Below are positions 16,965-25,020 of a stretch of DNA of 43,975 nt, piece after piece (position 1 is the first letter of the stretch; the number at the start of each line of letters is the position of its first letter). The notes below the pieces were generated by a model. That model was not told the origin of the DNA and searched no databases. It saw nothing but the letters and a program-made list of their open reading frames with translations. Origin of the DNA: Saprospiraceae bacterium (GTDB lineage Bacteria > Bacteroidota > Bacteroidia > Chitinophagales > Saprospiraceae); contig JALWSS010000168.1 of NCBI GenBank assembly GCA_026993525.1, positions 1 through 43,975 on the forward strand, read 5' to 3'. The translations under genes were made by a program, and so were the position numbers.

Positions 16965-18938
16965 ATGAGATATTTTTCCGCTGCCCTTCTTTCGCTCGTT
17001 TTATTCGCAACAGCTTGCACCTATACCCAAAAGGTCAAAGACGGTCGTTTCGCCTATGAGCGCAAACAATACGCTGTGGCCGTTGACCTGCTCGGGAAAG
17101 AATACCAAAAGGAGAAAAGCCGGGTTGAGAAAGGGAAAATCGCCTTTTTGATTGGTGAGTCGCTCCGCAACATGAACCGCCCGCTGAGCGCTTCTGACTG
17201 GTACAAAACCGCCTGGGACAACGGCTATGGCGTGGATGCCCTCCGGGAGTACGCCTACTCCCTGAAGGCTGCCGAACAGTACGAAGAAGCCATGAAAACC
17301 TTTAAGGAGCTCGGCATCGAAATAGGCAGTCCCTACGAGTACCGCCGGGAAATTGCGGCCTGCAAAATAGCACAGGGCTGGCTGAACGAAAAGCGCAGGG
17401 CGTTCACAGCAACAGAGGCGGATTTCAACACCCGCTGGTCAGAATACGCTGCGGTGCCGTTCCGCAACGATGAGTTGGTGTTCTCCTCTGACCGCCCGGC
17501 TGCCACCGGAGAGGAAACCTACAACTGGACCGGCACCGACTTCTCCGACCTCTTCGTGCTTTCTCTTCCTTCGGGCAATGCCGAGCCGATGCCAGCCCCC
17601 ATCTCTTCGGCTGCCAACGAAGGTGCTGCCAGTTTCGACGCCGCATTCAGAATAATGGTCTTCACCCGTTGCAGTGGCGAAAAAGGCCAGGACCAATACT
17701 GCCGGCTGATGTATTGTGAGTTCAACCAGGATCACTGGACCATTCCCGAAGCGCTCCCCTTCCAGCAAGAAGGGGTGAACTACGGCCACCCGGCCCTCAG
17801 CGCCGACGGCAAAACGCTCTACTTTTCCTGCAACTCAAAAGACGGCTGGGGAGGCTACGACATCTGGGTTTCAAACTACGAAAACAACACCTGGAGCGAG
17901 CCCAAACTCATGGGCCGAACCATCAACTCCATCGGCAACGAAAAGTTCCCCTGGCTCGACGGCGACACCCTCTACTTCGCCTCCGACTGGCACCCGGGAA
18001 TGGGCGGCCTCGACATCTTCAAAACCTGGCGCATGGCCAACGGTGCCTGGGTTCCCGTTCAAAACCTGAAGCCCCCCATCAACTCCGGCAGCGATGATTT
18101 CGCACTGACCATTGACCGAAGGACCTCATTGCCCGAAGGAACATTGTACAGGGGCTACTTCAGCTCAAACCGGCCGGGTGGCTCCGGCAGCGACGACATC
18201 TATCAATTCGAGCGCGTGAAATTGCCGCCGGCCCCCGCAGAACCCGAACCGGTGGCAGTGGAATACAAGATGATCCTCAACGGCTATGTGCTGGAGAAGA
18301 TTTTTTCAGAAGAAGACAACCCCGACAGCAAAGTGCTCGGCAGAAGACCACTGGCAGGCGCCGAAGTGAAAGTTTATTTCGGAAAGAAAACCAAATCCTT
18401 TACCGTCGGTGATGACGGTTTCTTCAGCTTCGAACTGGAGGAAAACCAGGAGTACGTCATCCAGGCCTCAAAAGAAGGCTACCTCAAAGGTGAAACCCTG
18501 TTCAGCACCGTCGGCATTGGCAAAGACCCGAACAATCCGGTCCAGACTTTTGAGGTGGAACTGGTGCTCGACAAAATCTTCCTCAACCGGGAAATCATCC
18601 TCGAAGACATTTATTACGACTTCGACAAATGGGACATCCGCCCCGATGCCCGGCCCACCCTCGACAAACTGGCCCGAAACCTGGAACTCAACCCCGACAT
18701 CCGCATCATGCTGGCCAGCCACACCGACTGCCGGGGCACAGACCGCTACAACCTGGAACTCAGCCAGAAAAGGGCCCAGGCCGCCGTGGATTACCTCATC
18801 AGCAAAGGCATTGACCCCAACCGCCTCATCGCCCGAGGCTTCGGTGAGTCGCTACCCAAAGCGGATTGTGTCTGCTCCCGCTGCACCGAAGAGGAACACC
18901 AACTGAACCGGAGGACAACGTTTACGATTTTGGAGTAG
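16965..18938 (+). CDS. PorE-like periplasmic lipoprotein of type IX secretion (OmpA family)
   Basis: The 657-residue protein has a lipobox (FATAC, C18), then TPR-like helices (about 20-130) and a PD40/WD40-type beta-propeller with repeated NDELVFSSDR / GKTLYFSCN / GDTLYFASDW blades (about 160-415). A carboxypeptidase-regulatory-like beta domain follows (about 440-520) and a C-terminal OmpA peptidoglycan-binding domain (about 545-657) with YYDFDKWDIRPDA and SHTDCRGTDRYN. This order and length match Porphyromonas PorE, which links the T9SS to peptidoglycan. Related OmpA/PD40 proteins of other roles exist in the phylum, so orthology is likely rather than certain. The T9SS cargo at 26702 shows the pathway is present. 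Confidence 0.82.
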   Translation: MRYFSAALLSLVLFATACTYTQKVKDGRFAYERKQYAVAVDLLGKEYQKEKSRVEKGKIAFLIGESLRNMNRPLSASDWYKTAWDNGYGVDALREYAYSLKAAEQYEEAMKTFKELGIEIGSPYEYRREIAACKIAQGWLNEKRRAFTATEADFNTRWSEYAAVPFRNDELVFSSDRPAATGEETYNWTGTDFSDLFVLSLPSGNAEPMPAPISSAANEGAASFDAAFRIMVFTRCSGEKGQDQYCRLMYCEFNQDHWTIPEALPFQQEGVNYGHPALSADGKTLYFSCNSKDGWGGYDIWVSNYENNTWSEPKLMGRTINSIGNEKFPWLDGDTLYFASDWHPGMGGLDIFKTWRMANGAWVPVQNLKPPINSGSDDFALTIDRRTSLPEGTLYRGYFSSNRPGGSGSDDIYQFERVKLPPAPAEPEPVAVEYKMILNGYVLEKIFSEEDNPDSKVLGRRPLAGAEVKVYFGKKTKSFTVGDDGFFSFELEENQEYVIQASKEGYLKGETLFSTVGIGKDPNNPVQTFEVELVLDKIFLNREIILEDIYYDFDKWDIRPDARPTLDKLARNLELNPDIRIMLASHTDCRGTDRYNLELSQKRAQAAVDYLISKGIDPNRLIARGFGESLPKADCVCSRCTEEEHQLNRRTTFTILE

Positions 18939-19246
18939 GGAGTAGGGAGTAGGGAGTAGAGTTTAGGGTGTAGGGTTTAGGGTTTAGGGAGAGCTAGCTC
19001 TTTCATCCCTCATCCCTCATTCCTCATCCCTCATTCCTCATCCCTCATCCCTCATCCCTAAATAGGGAGTAGCCTATCCAGCGGCCAGACGGGCCGGACA
19101 GAGACAAGACAGCCTAAACGCACCATAGGTGCCTAAACTCCGCCGCCAGGCGGACTAAACGCCCAAAGGGCCTAAACTCCGCCCCCAGGCGGCCCAAACG
19201 CCCTAAAAACTTACCTTTGCCAGAAGGCTAAAAAAAATCAAAGACT
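18939..19246. repeat. Intergenic DNA with two heptamer arrays
   Basis: At 18932-18960 TAGGGAG-type heptamers repeat about four times, running into TAGGGTT-type units. At 19004-19059 eight copies of CATCCCT/CATTCCT stand in tandem. From 19077 a GGCCAGACGGGCCGGACAG element and a series of short AAACGCC/TAAACTCC words follow. A TACCTTTG box at 19212-19219 belongs to the next gene. Confidence 0.75.
19212..19219 (+). promoter_or_regulatory. -7 box (TACCTTTG) of the UPF0173 gene
   Basis: Exact TAnnTTTG followed by C, 27 bases before the ATG at 19247. No TTG at the -33 position. Confidence 0.6.
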
Positions 19247-19930
19247 ATGAAGATCACTTATTACGGACACGCCTGTTTTCAAATCGAAATGAACGGCAAA
19301 CAACTGCTTTTCGATCCGTTCATCACTCCCAATCCGAAAGCTTCAGCGATTGATGTCAACAGCATTCCGGCGGATTACCTGATGCTTTCCCACGGCCATG
19401 TTGACCACGTTGCCGATGCGGAGGCCATTGGCAAGAGAACCGGTGCAATGGTCATCTCCAATTACGAAATCGTCACCTGGTTTGGTGACAAGGGGTTGAA
19501 AGGACACCCGATGAATCACGGTGGCAAGGTGGAAATGGATTTCGGAACGGCCAAATACGTGAATGCCGTACACAGCAGCGTCTTGCCCGATGGCACTTAT
19601 GGAGGCAATCCCGGCGGTTTTGTGGTCTGGAACGACGATGTGTGTTTCTATTTTGCCGGAGACACTGCCCTGACACTGGACATGAAGCTGATTCCCATAA
19701 CCTGTCCGAAGCTGGATTTTGCCATCCTTCCGGTAGGTGATAACTTCACCATGGGCTATGAAGATGCCGCCATCGCTGCGGAATACATCGAGTGCGACAA
19801 CATCGTCGGCTGCCATTTCGACACCTTTGATGTGATCAGCATTGATCACGAGGCTGCCAAAAAGGCCTTCGACAAGCGGGCTAAAAACCTAATTTTGCCG
19901 GCTATTGGCGAGACGGTGCAATTGGTTTAA
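19247..19930 (+). CDS. UPF0173 metal-dependent hydrolase (beta-lactamase fold)
   Basis: The 227-residue cytoplasmic protein has the metallo-beta-lactamase motif SHGHVDHVAD, a later aspartate in YFAGDTALT and a terminal histidine in GCHFDTFD, the metal ligands of the UPF0173 (YtkL/TM1162-like) family. Length and the opening MKITYYGHACF are typical. The family is widespread; its physiological substrate is not established. It is a single-gene unit with its own -7 box; parA starts 177 bases downstream, after a large inverted repeat. Confidence 0.92.
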   Translation: MKITYYGHACFQIEMNGKQLLFDPFITPNPKASAIDVNSIPADYLMLSHGHVDHVADAEAIGKRTGAMVISNYEIVTWFGDKGLKGHPMNHGGKVEMDFGTAKYVNAVHSSVLPDGTYGGNPGGFVVWNDDVCFYFAGDTALTLDMKLIPITCPKLDFAILPVGDNFTMGYEDAAIAAEYIECDNIVGCHFDTFDVISIDHEAAKKAFDKRAKNLILPAIGETVQLV

Positions 19931-19992
19931 TTTACAGCCAATTCTGCCAGGGAACCAATCATTGAGTACACTGGAAGGAACTCAAGGGTTTA

Positions 19993-20061
19993 GAGGGGTT
20001 TATCCCGACCCCGAAAGCCGATAGCTATCGGCTTCGGGATTCGGGATCGGGATAAACCTCT
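19993..20061. repeat. Large interrupted inverted repeat upstream of parA
   Basis: The centre is the 18-base palindrome AGCCGATAGCTATCGGCT (20016-20033). Outward, CCCGAA pairs with TTCGGG and GGTTTATCCCGA with TCGGGATAAACC, giving a nearly continuous hairpin of about 30 bp per arm with small unpaired bulges. It lies 47 bases before the parA start. It may be a terminator for the preceding gene, a folded leader, or a dispersed repeat; it does not look like the classical parS consensus. Confidence 0.7.
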
Positions 20062-20107
20062 CTCAACAAAAGCTATTAGTTCCCTCGCCATCATACAAAC
20101 ACTGACC

Positions 20108-20899
20108 ATGGGAAAAGTAATTGCAATTGCCAATCAGAAAGGAGGGGTGGGAAAAACCACCACCGCCATCAACCTGGCAGCTTGTGTCGCCATTCTGGAA
20201 AAAAAGGTGCTGCTCATTGATGCTGATCCTCAGGCCAACTCCTCTTCCGGTGTTGGCATTTTTGAAGATGCCATAGATGCCAGCCTCTACGATTGCCTCA
20301 TCAACGAGACACCGGTTCACGATGCCATTTACGAAACGGAAACGCCCAACCTCTACCTGCTGCCATCCAACATTGACCTGGTGGGGGCTGAGCTGGAACT
20401 CCCCAACCGCGACAAGCGAGAGTATGTTTTGAAGGAAGTGCTCAAACAGGTAAAAGATGATTACGATTTCATTTTCATTGACTGCCTGCCTTCCCTGGGC
20501 CTCATCACCATCAACGCCCTGGTGGCCGCCGATTCCGTGATCGTTCCGGTGCAATGCGAGTACTTTTCACTGGAAGGACTTGGCAAATTGCAGAGTACCC
20601 TTAACCTGGTCAAAAAGAACTACAACCCAAACCTTGACATCGAGGGCATCCTGCTGTCCATGTATGACCAGCGGCTTCGCCTGGCAAACATCGTCGTAAA
20701 CGAGGTGCGTGATTTTTACGGCTCAAAGGTTTTCAACACCATCATTCACCGGAACAGCAAAGTGAGCGAGGCACCGAACATGCACCTGCCCGTCATCATG
20801 TACGATGCCGGCAGCCGGGGCACGGTCAACTTCCTCAACCTGGCAAAAGAATTTCTGGAACGAAACGGTTACAAAGTCAGCCTGGGCACTGAAGAATGA
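20108..20899 (+). CDS. parA: Chromosome partitioning ATPase ParA (Soj)
   Basis: The 263-residue protein has the deviant Walker A KGGVGKTT (residues 11-18), a DADPQANSS switch (about 42-50) and IDCLPSLGL as Walker B, all typical of ParA/Soj ATPases. These bind DNA non-specifically as ATP dimers and are released by ParB to move the origin region. It is followed by parB 77 bases downstream, the classical chromosomal par operon order. No HTH N-terminal extension is present, so it is of the chromosomal (type Ib) size. Confidence 0.95.
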   Translation: MGKVIAIANQKGGVGKTTTAINLAACVAILEKKVLLIDADPQANSSSGVGIFEDAIDASLYDCLINETPVHDAIYETETPNLYLLPSNIDLVGAELELPNRDKREYVLKEVLKQVKDDYDFIFIDCLPSLGLITINALVAADSVIVPVQCEYFSLEGLGKLQSTLNLVKKNYNPNLDIEGILLSMYDQRLRLANIVVNEVRDFYGSKVFNTIIHRNSKVSEAPNMHLPVIMYDAGSRGTVNFLNLAKEFLERNGYKVSLGTEE

Positions 20900-20976
20900 A
20901 TCCAGGCCATTGGCCTTTTTCAACTCCTCCCCTCTAAACTCCTCTAAACCTCATAAACCTCTCTAAACAGATAAAA

Positions 20977-21876
20977 ATGGCCAAACAAGTCAAAAAGAAA
21001 GAACTGGGAAAAGGGATCAGGGCCCTGTTGGCAAATGTGGAAGTTGAGAGCCCTGAGCAGCAGATGGAGACGGTCAAAGAACTGACCCACACCGTGGCAG
21101 CGATACCCCTGGAACAGGTAGAGGTAAACCCCTTCCAGCCCCGCAAGGAGTTTGATCCGGACGCACTGGAAGAACTGGCACGCAGCCTGCGCACGCACGG
21201 GCTCATCCAGCCCATCACCGTTCGGCGCATGGCGGAAAACCAATACCAGCTCATCTCCGGTGAACGCCGGTTGCGGGCGGCGAGAATTGCCGGTCTGACC
21301 GAAGTGCCGGCTTATATCCGACTGGCCAACGACCAGGAAATGATCGAAATGGCGCTGGTCGAAAACATCCAGCGCCAGGACCTCAACGCCATCGAGGTGG
21401 CCATCACTTATCAGCGGCTCATTGACGAGTGCGACCTGACCCACGAGGCCCTCAGCGAGCGCGTCGGCAAGCAGCGCTCCACCGTCACCAACTTCCTGCG
21501 CTTGCTGAAACTGCCGCCGGACATCCAAAAGGCACTCAAGGAAAACACCATCACCATGGGGCACGCCCGTGCCCTCATCAACATCGAAGACGTAAGCCTG
21601 CAACTCACCCTTTTCAAAGAGGTGGTAAAAAAAGGCCTGTCGGTAAGGGCAACAGAGGCACTGGTGAGACGCTATAAAAATCCGCAGGCCAAAAGCTCCG
21701 ATAACACAACCGAACTGCCATCTGACTACAAAAAAGTTCGCGACAACCTGCGCAGCTACCTCGGCACCAGGGTGGACCTCAAACGCAACGCCAACGGCAG
21801 CGGCCAGATACGCATCCCATTCTCCAACGACGACGAGCTCAACCGCATCCTCGACCTCATCGAGAAAGGTACCTGA
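20977..21876 (+). CDS. parB: Chromosome partitioning protein ParB (Spo0J)
   Basis: The 299-residue protein contains the CTPase/ParB box GERRLRAARIAGL (about 89-101) preceded by NPFQPRK, the ENIQRQDLNAIE segment, a helix-turn-helix (LTHEALSERVGKQRSTVTNF, about 153-172) and a C-terminal dimerisation region. Together with ParA it segregates the chromosome from parS sites. No parS of the usual TGTTTCACGTGAAACA type was noticed in the window, so those sites probably lie elsewhere. A strong intrinsic terminator follows. Confidence 0.95.
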   Translation: MAKQVKKKELGKGIRALLANVEVESPEQQMETVKELTHTVAAIPLEQVEVNPFQPRKEFDPDALEELARSLRTHGLIQPITVRRMAENQYQLISGERRLRAARIAGLTEVPAYIRLANDQEMIEMALVENIQRQDLNAIEVAITYQRLIDECDLTHEALSERVGKQRSTVTNFLRLLKLPPDIQKALKENTITMGHARALINIEDVSLQLTLFKEVVKKGLSVRATEALVRRYKNPQAKSSDNTTELPSDYKKVRDNLRSYLGTRVDLKRNANGSGQIRIPFSNDDELNRILDLIEKGT

Positions 21877-21887
21877 TACACAAGTTA

Positions 21888-21922
21888 AAAGAAGGCAAAG
21901 GGCGGGTTCCTTTGCCTTCTTT
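21888..21922 (+). terminator. Intrinsic terminator after parB
   Basis: AAAGAAGGCAAAGG and CCTTTGCCTTCTTT form a perfect 14-bp stem with a 7-base loop, starting 12 bases after the parB stop. The arms end in A-run/T-run so it could act in both directions. Confidence 0.85.
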
Positions 21923-21966
21923 CATGCGTTTCCTTCGGTAAACTCCGACCCCAGCACTGCTGCTTC

Positions 21967-22623
21967 ATGAAGCCCAACGCCTTAACCATATTGGTTAGTT
22001 TTTTTCTCTTCTTCGCCTCCGGCAACTTTGCCACTGCCCAGGTGACGGATACCCTGCCTCCGCCGCCCCACGATTCAACGGCTGTGCCTGCGCTCATACC
22101 CCTTGACACTTTGCACATTGACAGTACCGCCATTGCGAAGAAAAAAAAGGAGGGCTTTATCAAACGCTACTTTGCCGACTATCCAAACCCCAACAAAGCG
22201 CTGTACATGGCCCTGGCCATTCCTGCCGGCGGCCAGCTCTACAACAAGCGGTGGTGGAAGGTGCCCATTGCCTATGGCGCTTATGCCATGTTCATCGTCG
22301 CAATAGACCGCAACACCAGCCGCTACCGGCTCTACCGCGATGCCTACATCGCCGAGCTGAAAGGCGAACTGCACCCCTTCTCCGGCACCTCCCTGGATGC
22401 CAACGACCTGCGCACCATCCGCGACGGCTACGACAAAAACAAACAGCTATCCTACATCGGTCTGGTGGCCACCCACCTCGTTGTAACCGCCGAGGCCTTC
22501 GTGGATGCCCACCTGCGCACCTTCGACGTCAGCGACGACATCAGCTTCCACCTCAAACCCGCCGCCACCCTCCTGCCATCTGGCGAGGCTTTTACCGGAG
22601 TGGGGCTGGTGGTGAGGTTTTAG
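21967..22623 (+). CDS. DUF5683 membrane protein linked to parAB
   Basis: The 218-residue protein has a signal peptide (about 1-24) and a Pro/Thr/Ser-rich linker. The DUF5683 core follows: FADYPNPNKALYMALAIPAGGQLYNKRWWKVPIAYGA split over two hydrophobic segments, an arginine-rich RYRLYRDAY and a RDGYDKNKQLSYIGL stretch before a third hydrophobic helix. DUF5683 genes commonly follow parAB in Bacteroidota, usually with dapB and lepB next. Here the next gene is an amidohydrolase instead. The function is unknown; the linkage suggests a cell-cycle or envelope role. Confidence 0.88.
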   Translation: MKPNALTILVSFFLFFASGNFATAQVTDTLPPPPHDSTAVPALIPLDTLHIDSTAIAKKKKEGFIKRYFADYPNPNKALYMALAIPAGGQLYNKRWWKVPIAYGAYAMFIVAIDRNTSRYRLYRDAYIAELKGELHPFSGTSLDANDLRTIRDGYDKNKQLSYIGLVATHLVVTAEAFVDAHLRTFDVSDDISFHLKPAATLLPSGEAFTGVGLVVRF

Positions 22624-22969
22624 GTTGTTGTTCCCGGGGCTGCACCCGGGATCGGTTGTCGGTTATCAGTTGTCGGTTGTCCCCGATAGCCATCGGGGTC
22701 GGTTGTCGGTTTGCAGGATTACTCTGTGCAACTCTGATTTATACTCACATAACTCTGTGGTTAATTGAGCCTACCCTGTCCGGCAGACAGACGGGCCGGC
22801 GGTCAAACGGGTTTTTTGCAATTTAGCAGCACTGAGCACCAGTCACGAGTCACGCGTCACCCGTCACCCGTCACGCGTCACGCGTCACGTGTCACGCGTC
22901 ACGAGTCACGCGTCACGCGTCACGCAATTCACTATCTTGCGGCATTTCAGCACCAACCTCAGACGAACT
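22624..22969. repeat. Intergenic DNA with heptamer arrays
   Basis: 22655-22712 holds GGTTGTC-type heptamers, the reverse complement of the CCGACAA array at 53-73, interrupted by a CCCCGAT / ATCGGGG hairpin (22681-22698). 22779-22805 carries the GACGGGCCGG element. 22842-22925 is a tandem array of exactly 12 heptamers of consensus GTCACGC (variants GTCACGA, GTCACCC, GTCACGT). The next gene starts 45 bases after the array. Confidence 0.85.
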
Positions 22970-24691
22970 ATGAAATGGCACATTTTACCTCTGGCAATTT
23001 TTTCACTTTTCTTCGCCTGTCAGCAAGCACCGGAACATGCTGACAAGATTTTCATCAACGGCAATGTGTACACGGTTGACACTTTGTTGCCCAGGGCACA
23101 GGCCATAGCAGTGAAAGGCGGTAAAATCCTCAAAGTGGGCAGCAACGAAGACGTGGCGTCATTGCGCAGCGAGGCCACAGAAGTCATAGACCTTGAAGGG
23201 GCATTCGTGATGCCCGGTTTCATTGAAGGGCACGGCCATTTTTCAGGACTGGGAAGCAGTCTGCTGCACCTCAATTTTCTCAAATCACGCACCTGGGATG
23301 AAATTGTGGAACAGGTCCGCCAGGCCGCTGAAAAAGCCAAACCCGGTGAGTGGATATACGGCCGTGGCTGGCACCAGGAGAAGTGGCTGGAGAAACCTGA
23401 GCGAACTTTTAATGGCTATCCCCGGCACCACAAGTTGAGCGACGTGGCACCCGACAATCCGGTGCTTCTGCGACACGCCAGTGGCCACGCACTGATAGCC
23501 AACGAGGCCGCTATGAAAGCCGCCGGCATCAACCTGGAAACGCCCGACCCCAAAGGCGGCCGCATCGTGCGGGATGCCAGTGGGGAAGCCATCGGCGTTT
23601 TCGAAGAACGGGCCATGTCCATGATCAACCAGGCATACCGGACTTACCTGGACAGCCTGCCCGAGGAGGAACTCATCGGTCGCTGGTACCGGGGCATCGA
23701 GCTGGCCCAGCAGGAGTGCCTCGCCAATGGCATCACTTCGTTTCAGGATGCGGGCTCTTCGTTCGAGGAGTTGGAACGCTACCGCAAACTTGCCGAAGAA
23801 GGAAAGTTCGACATACGGCTGTGGGCCATGGTGCGGCATTCTTCCGATCGCTTGCGCAACAACCTGGATGGCTTTCCAATCCTGAATGCCGGCGACCACT
23901 TTTTCACCTGCCGCGCCATCAAAACCGAGCTGGACGGGGCACTGGGTTCTTACGGTGCCTGGCTGCTGGAGCCCTACAACGACAATCCCGGGTTTGCCGG
24001 TCAAAACACCACGCCGGTAGAAGAAGTGGAGGCCATTGCCGCCATCGCCCTGGCACACGACATGCAACTTTGTGTGCACACCATCGGCGACCGTGCCAAC
24101 CGGGAATTGCTGAACATCATGGAGCGCCTCACCAAACAGCAAGGCAAAAACCTGTACGAGCTGCGCTGGCGCAGTGAACACGCCCAACACATTGATCCGG
24201 CTGATATTCCTCGCTTCGCAAAACTGGGGGTCATCGCCAGCATGCAGGGCATCCACTGCACTTCCGACGCCCCTTTCGTCGTCAAACGACTGGGCGAAGA
24301 GCGGGCCCGTAACGGTGCCTATCCCTGGCGCAGCCTGTTGGATGCCGGTGCGGTGGTCACCAATGGCACCGATGTGCCCGTGGAGGATGTCAACCCCCTG
24401 GAATGCTTTTACGCCAGTGTTACCCGCCGGCGCCACCAGGAACCGAACAAAGGCCTCGAGCTGTTTCCCGAACAAAGAATGACCAGAGAAGAAGCCATCA
24501 AGAGCTATACGCTTTCCAACGCTTACGCCGCTTTTGAAGAAGACTGGAAAGGCTCCATCACCCCCGGCAAAGTGGCCGACCTGGTGGTCTTGTCCAACGA
24601 CCTGACCAACTGCCCCGATGAGGATATCCTGACCACAAAAGTGCTGATGACCATCGTGAATGGGGAAGTGAAGTTTAGGGATGAGGGATGA
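22970..24691 (+). CDS. YtcJ-like amidohydrolase lipoprotein
   Basis: The ATG at 22970 gives a 573-residue protein with a lipobox (FFAC, C17); the frame extends back to 22889 but that start lies in the heptamer array and would bury the signal peptide. The mature part is an amidohydrolase family 3 TIM barrel: GHGHF metal ligands (about 81-85), a later CVHTIGD, EHAQHI and NGTDVPVED carrying the distal aspartate, and a terminal composite beta-sandwich ending in VLMTIVNGEV. The family hydrolyses amides or related bonds; the substrate is unknown. The gene runs straight into a GATGAGG heptamer array, which supplies its last codons. Confidence 0.9.
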   Translation: MKWHILPLAIFSLFFACQQAPEHADKIFINGNVYTVDTLLPRAQAIAVKGGKILKVGSNEDVASLRSEATEVIDLEGAFVMPGFIEGHGHFSGLGSSLLHLNFLKSRTWDEIVEQVRQAAEKAKPGEWIYGRGWHQEKWLEKPERTFNGYPRHHKLSDVAPDNPVLLRHASGHALIANEAAMKAAGINLETPDPKGGRIVRDASGEAIGVFEERAMSMINQAYRTYLDSLPEEELIGRWYRGIELAQQECLANGITSFQDAGSSFEELERYRKLAEEGKFDIRLWAMVRHSSDRLRNNLDGFPILNAGDHFFTCRAIKTELDGALGSYGAWLLEPYNDNPGFAGQNTTPVEEVEAIAAIALAHDMQLCVHTIGDRANRELLNIMERLTKQQGKNLYELRWRSEHAQHIDPADIPRFAKLGVIASMQGIHCTSDAPFVVKRLGEERARNGAYPWRSLLDAGAVVTNGTDVPVEDVNPLECFYASVTRRRHQEPNKGLELFPEQRMTREEAIKSYTLSNAYAAFEEDWKGSITPGKVADLVVLSNDLTNCPDEDILTTKVLMTIVNGEVKFRDEG

Positions 24692-25020
24692 GGGATGAGG
24701 GATGCCCCGTGCCGATACCGAATCCCGAAGAATTTCGGGACGGTACCGGCATCGGGGGAGGGGTGAGGGGTGCCCCGTGCCGATAATTATCGGCATCGGG
24801 GGAGGAATGAGGGGAATCAAGCCCGTCGGTACGAGTCTATGCCAGCCGGGGAAATATAAGCTTTGTCCTCATTGCGCTTTTGATCCCTGCAGGCACGTCA
24901 CGAGCTCTGCTCGTTGACGCTTATAGTAGCGGCCTTCCGGCCGCAATGATTTTTGCCTTTTGCAGGTGCCAGGCGGGCCTCCAACGACAGGATGACTTCC
25001 ATCCGGAAAGCTTCAAACTT
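24692..25020. repeat. Repeat-rich spacer between convergent genes
   Basis: Copies of GATGAGG (24678-24702) lead into two copies of a GCCCCGTGCCGATA...CGGCATCGGGGGAGG unit (24703-24764 and 24770-24804). A GCGGCC-TTCC-GGCCGC hairpin at 24929-24944 is followed by AATGATTTTT on the plus strand and may terminate the amidohydrolase transcript. No gene is seen. Confidence 0.7.

Noticed and set aside
20108-21876. parS sites near parAB
   Set aside because: No clear match to the canonical 16-base parS palindrome was noticed in the window.
22842-22925. GTCACGC array considered as a CRISPR
   Set aside because: Units are 7 bp in direct tandem with no spacers and no cas genes nearby.
23285-24820. 511-residue minus-strand frame
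   Set aside because: Antisense of the YtcJ-like amidohydrolase; its residue composition (many His, Gly, Val, Gln) is typical of shadow frames in GC-rich genes.
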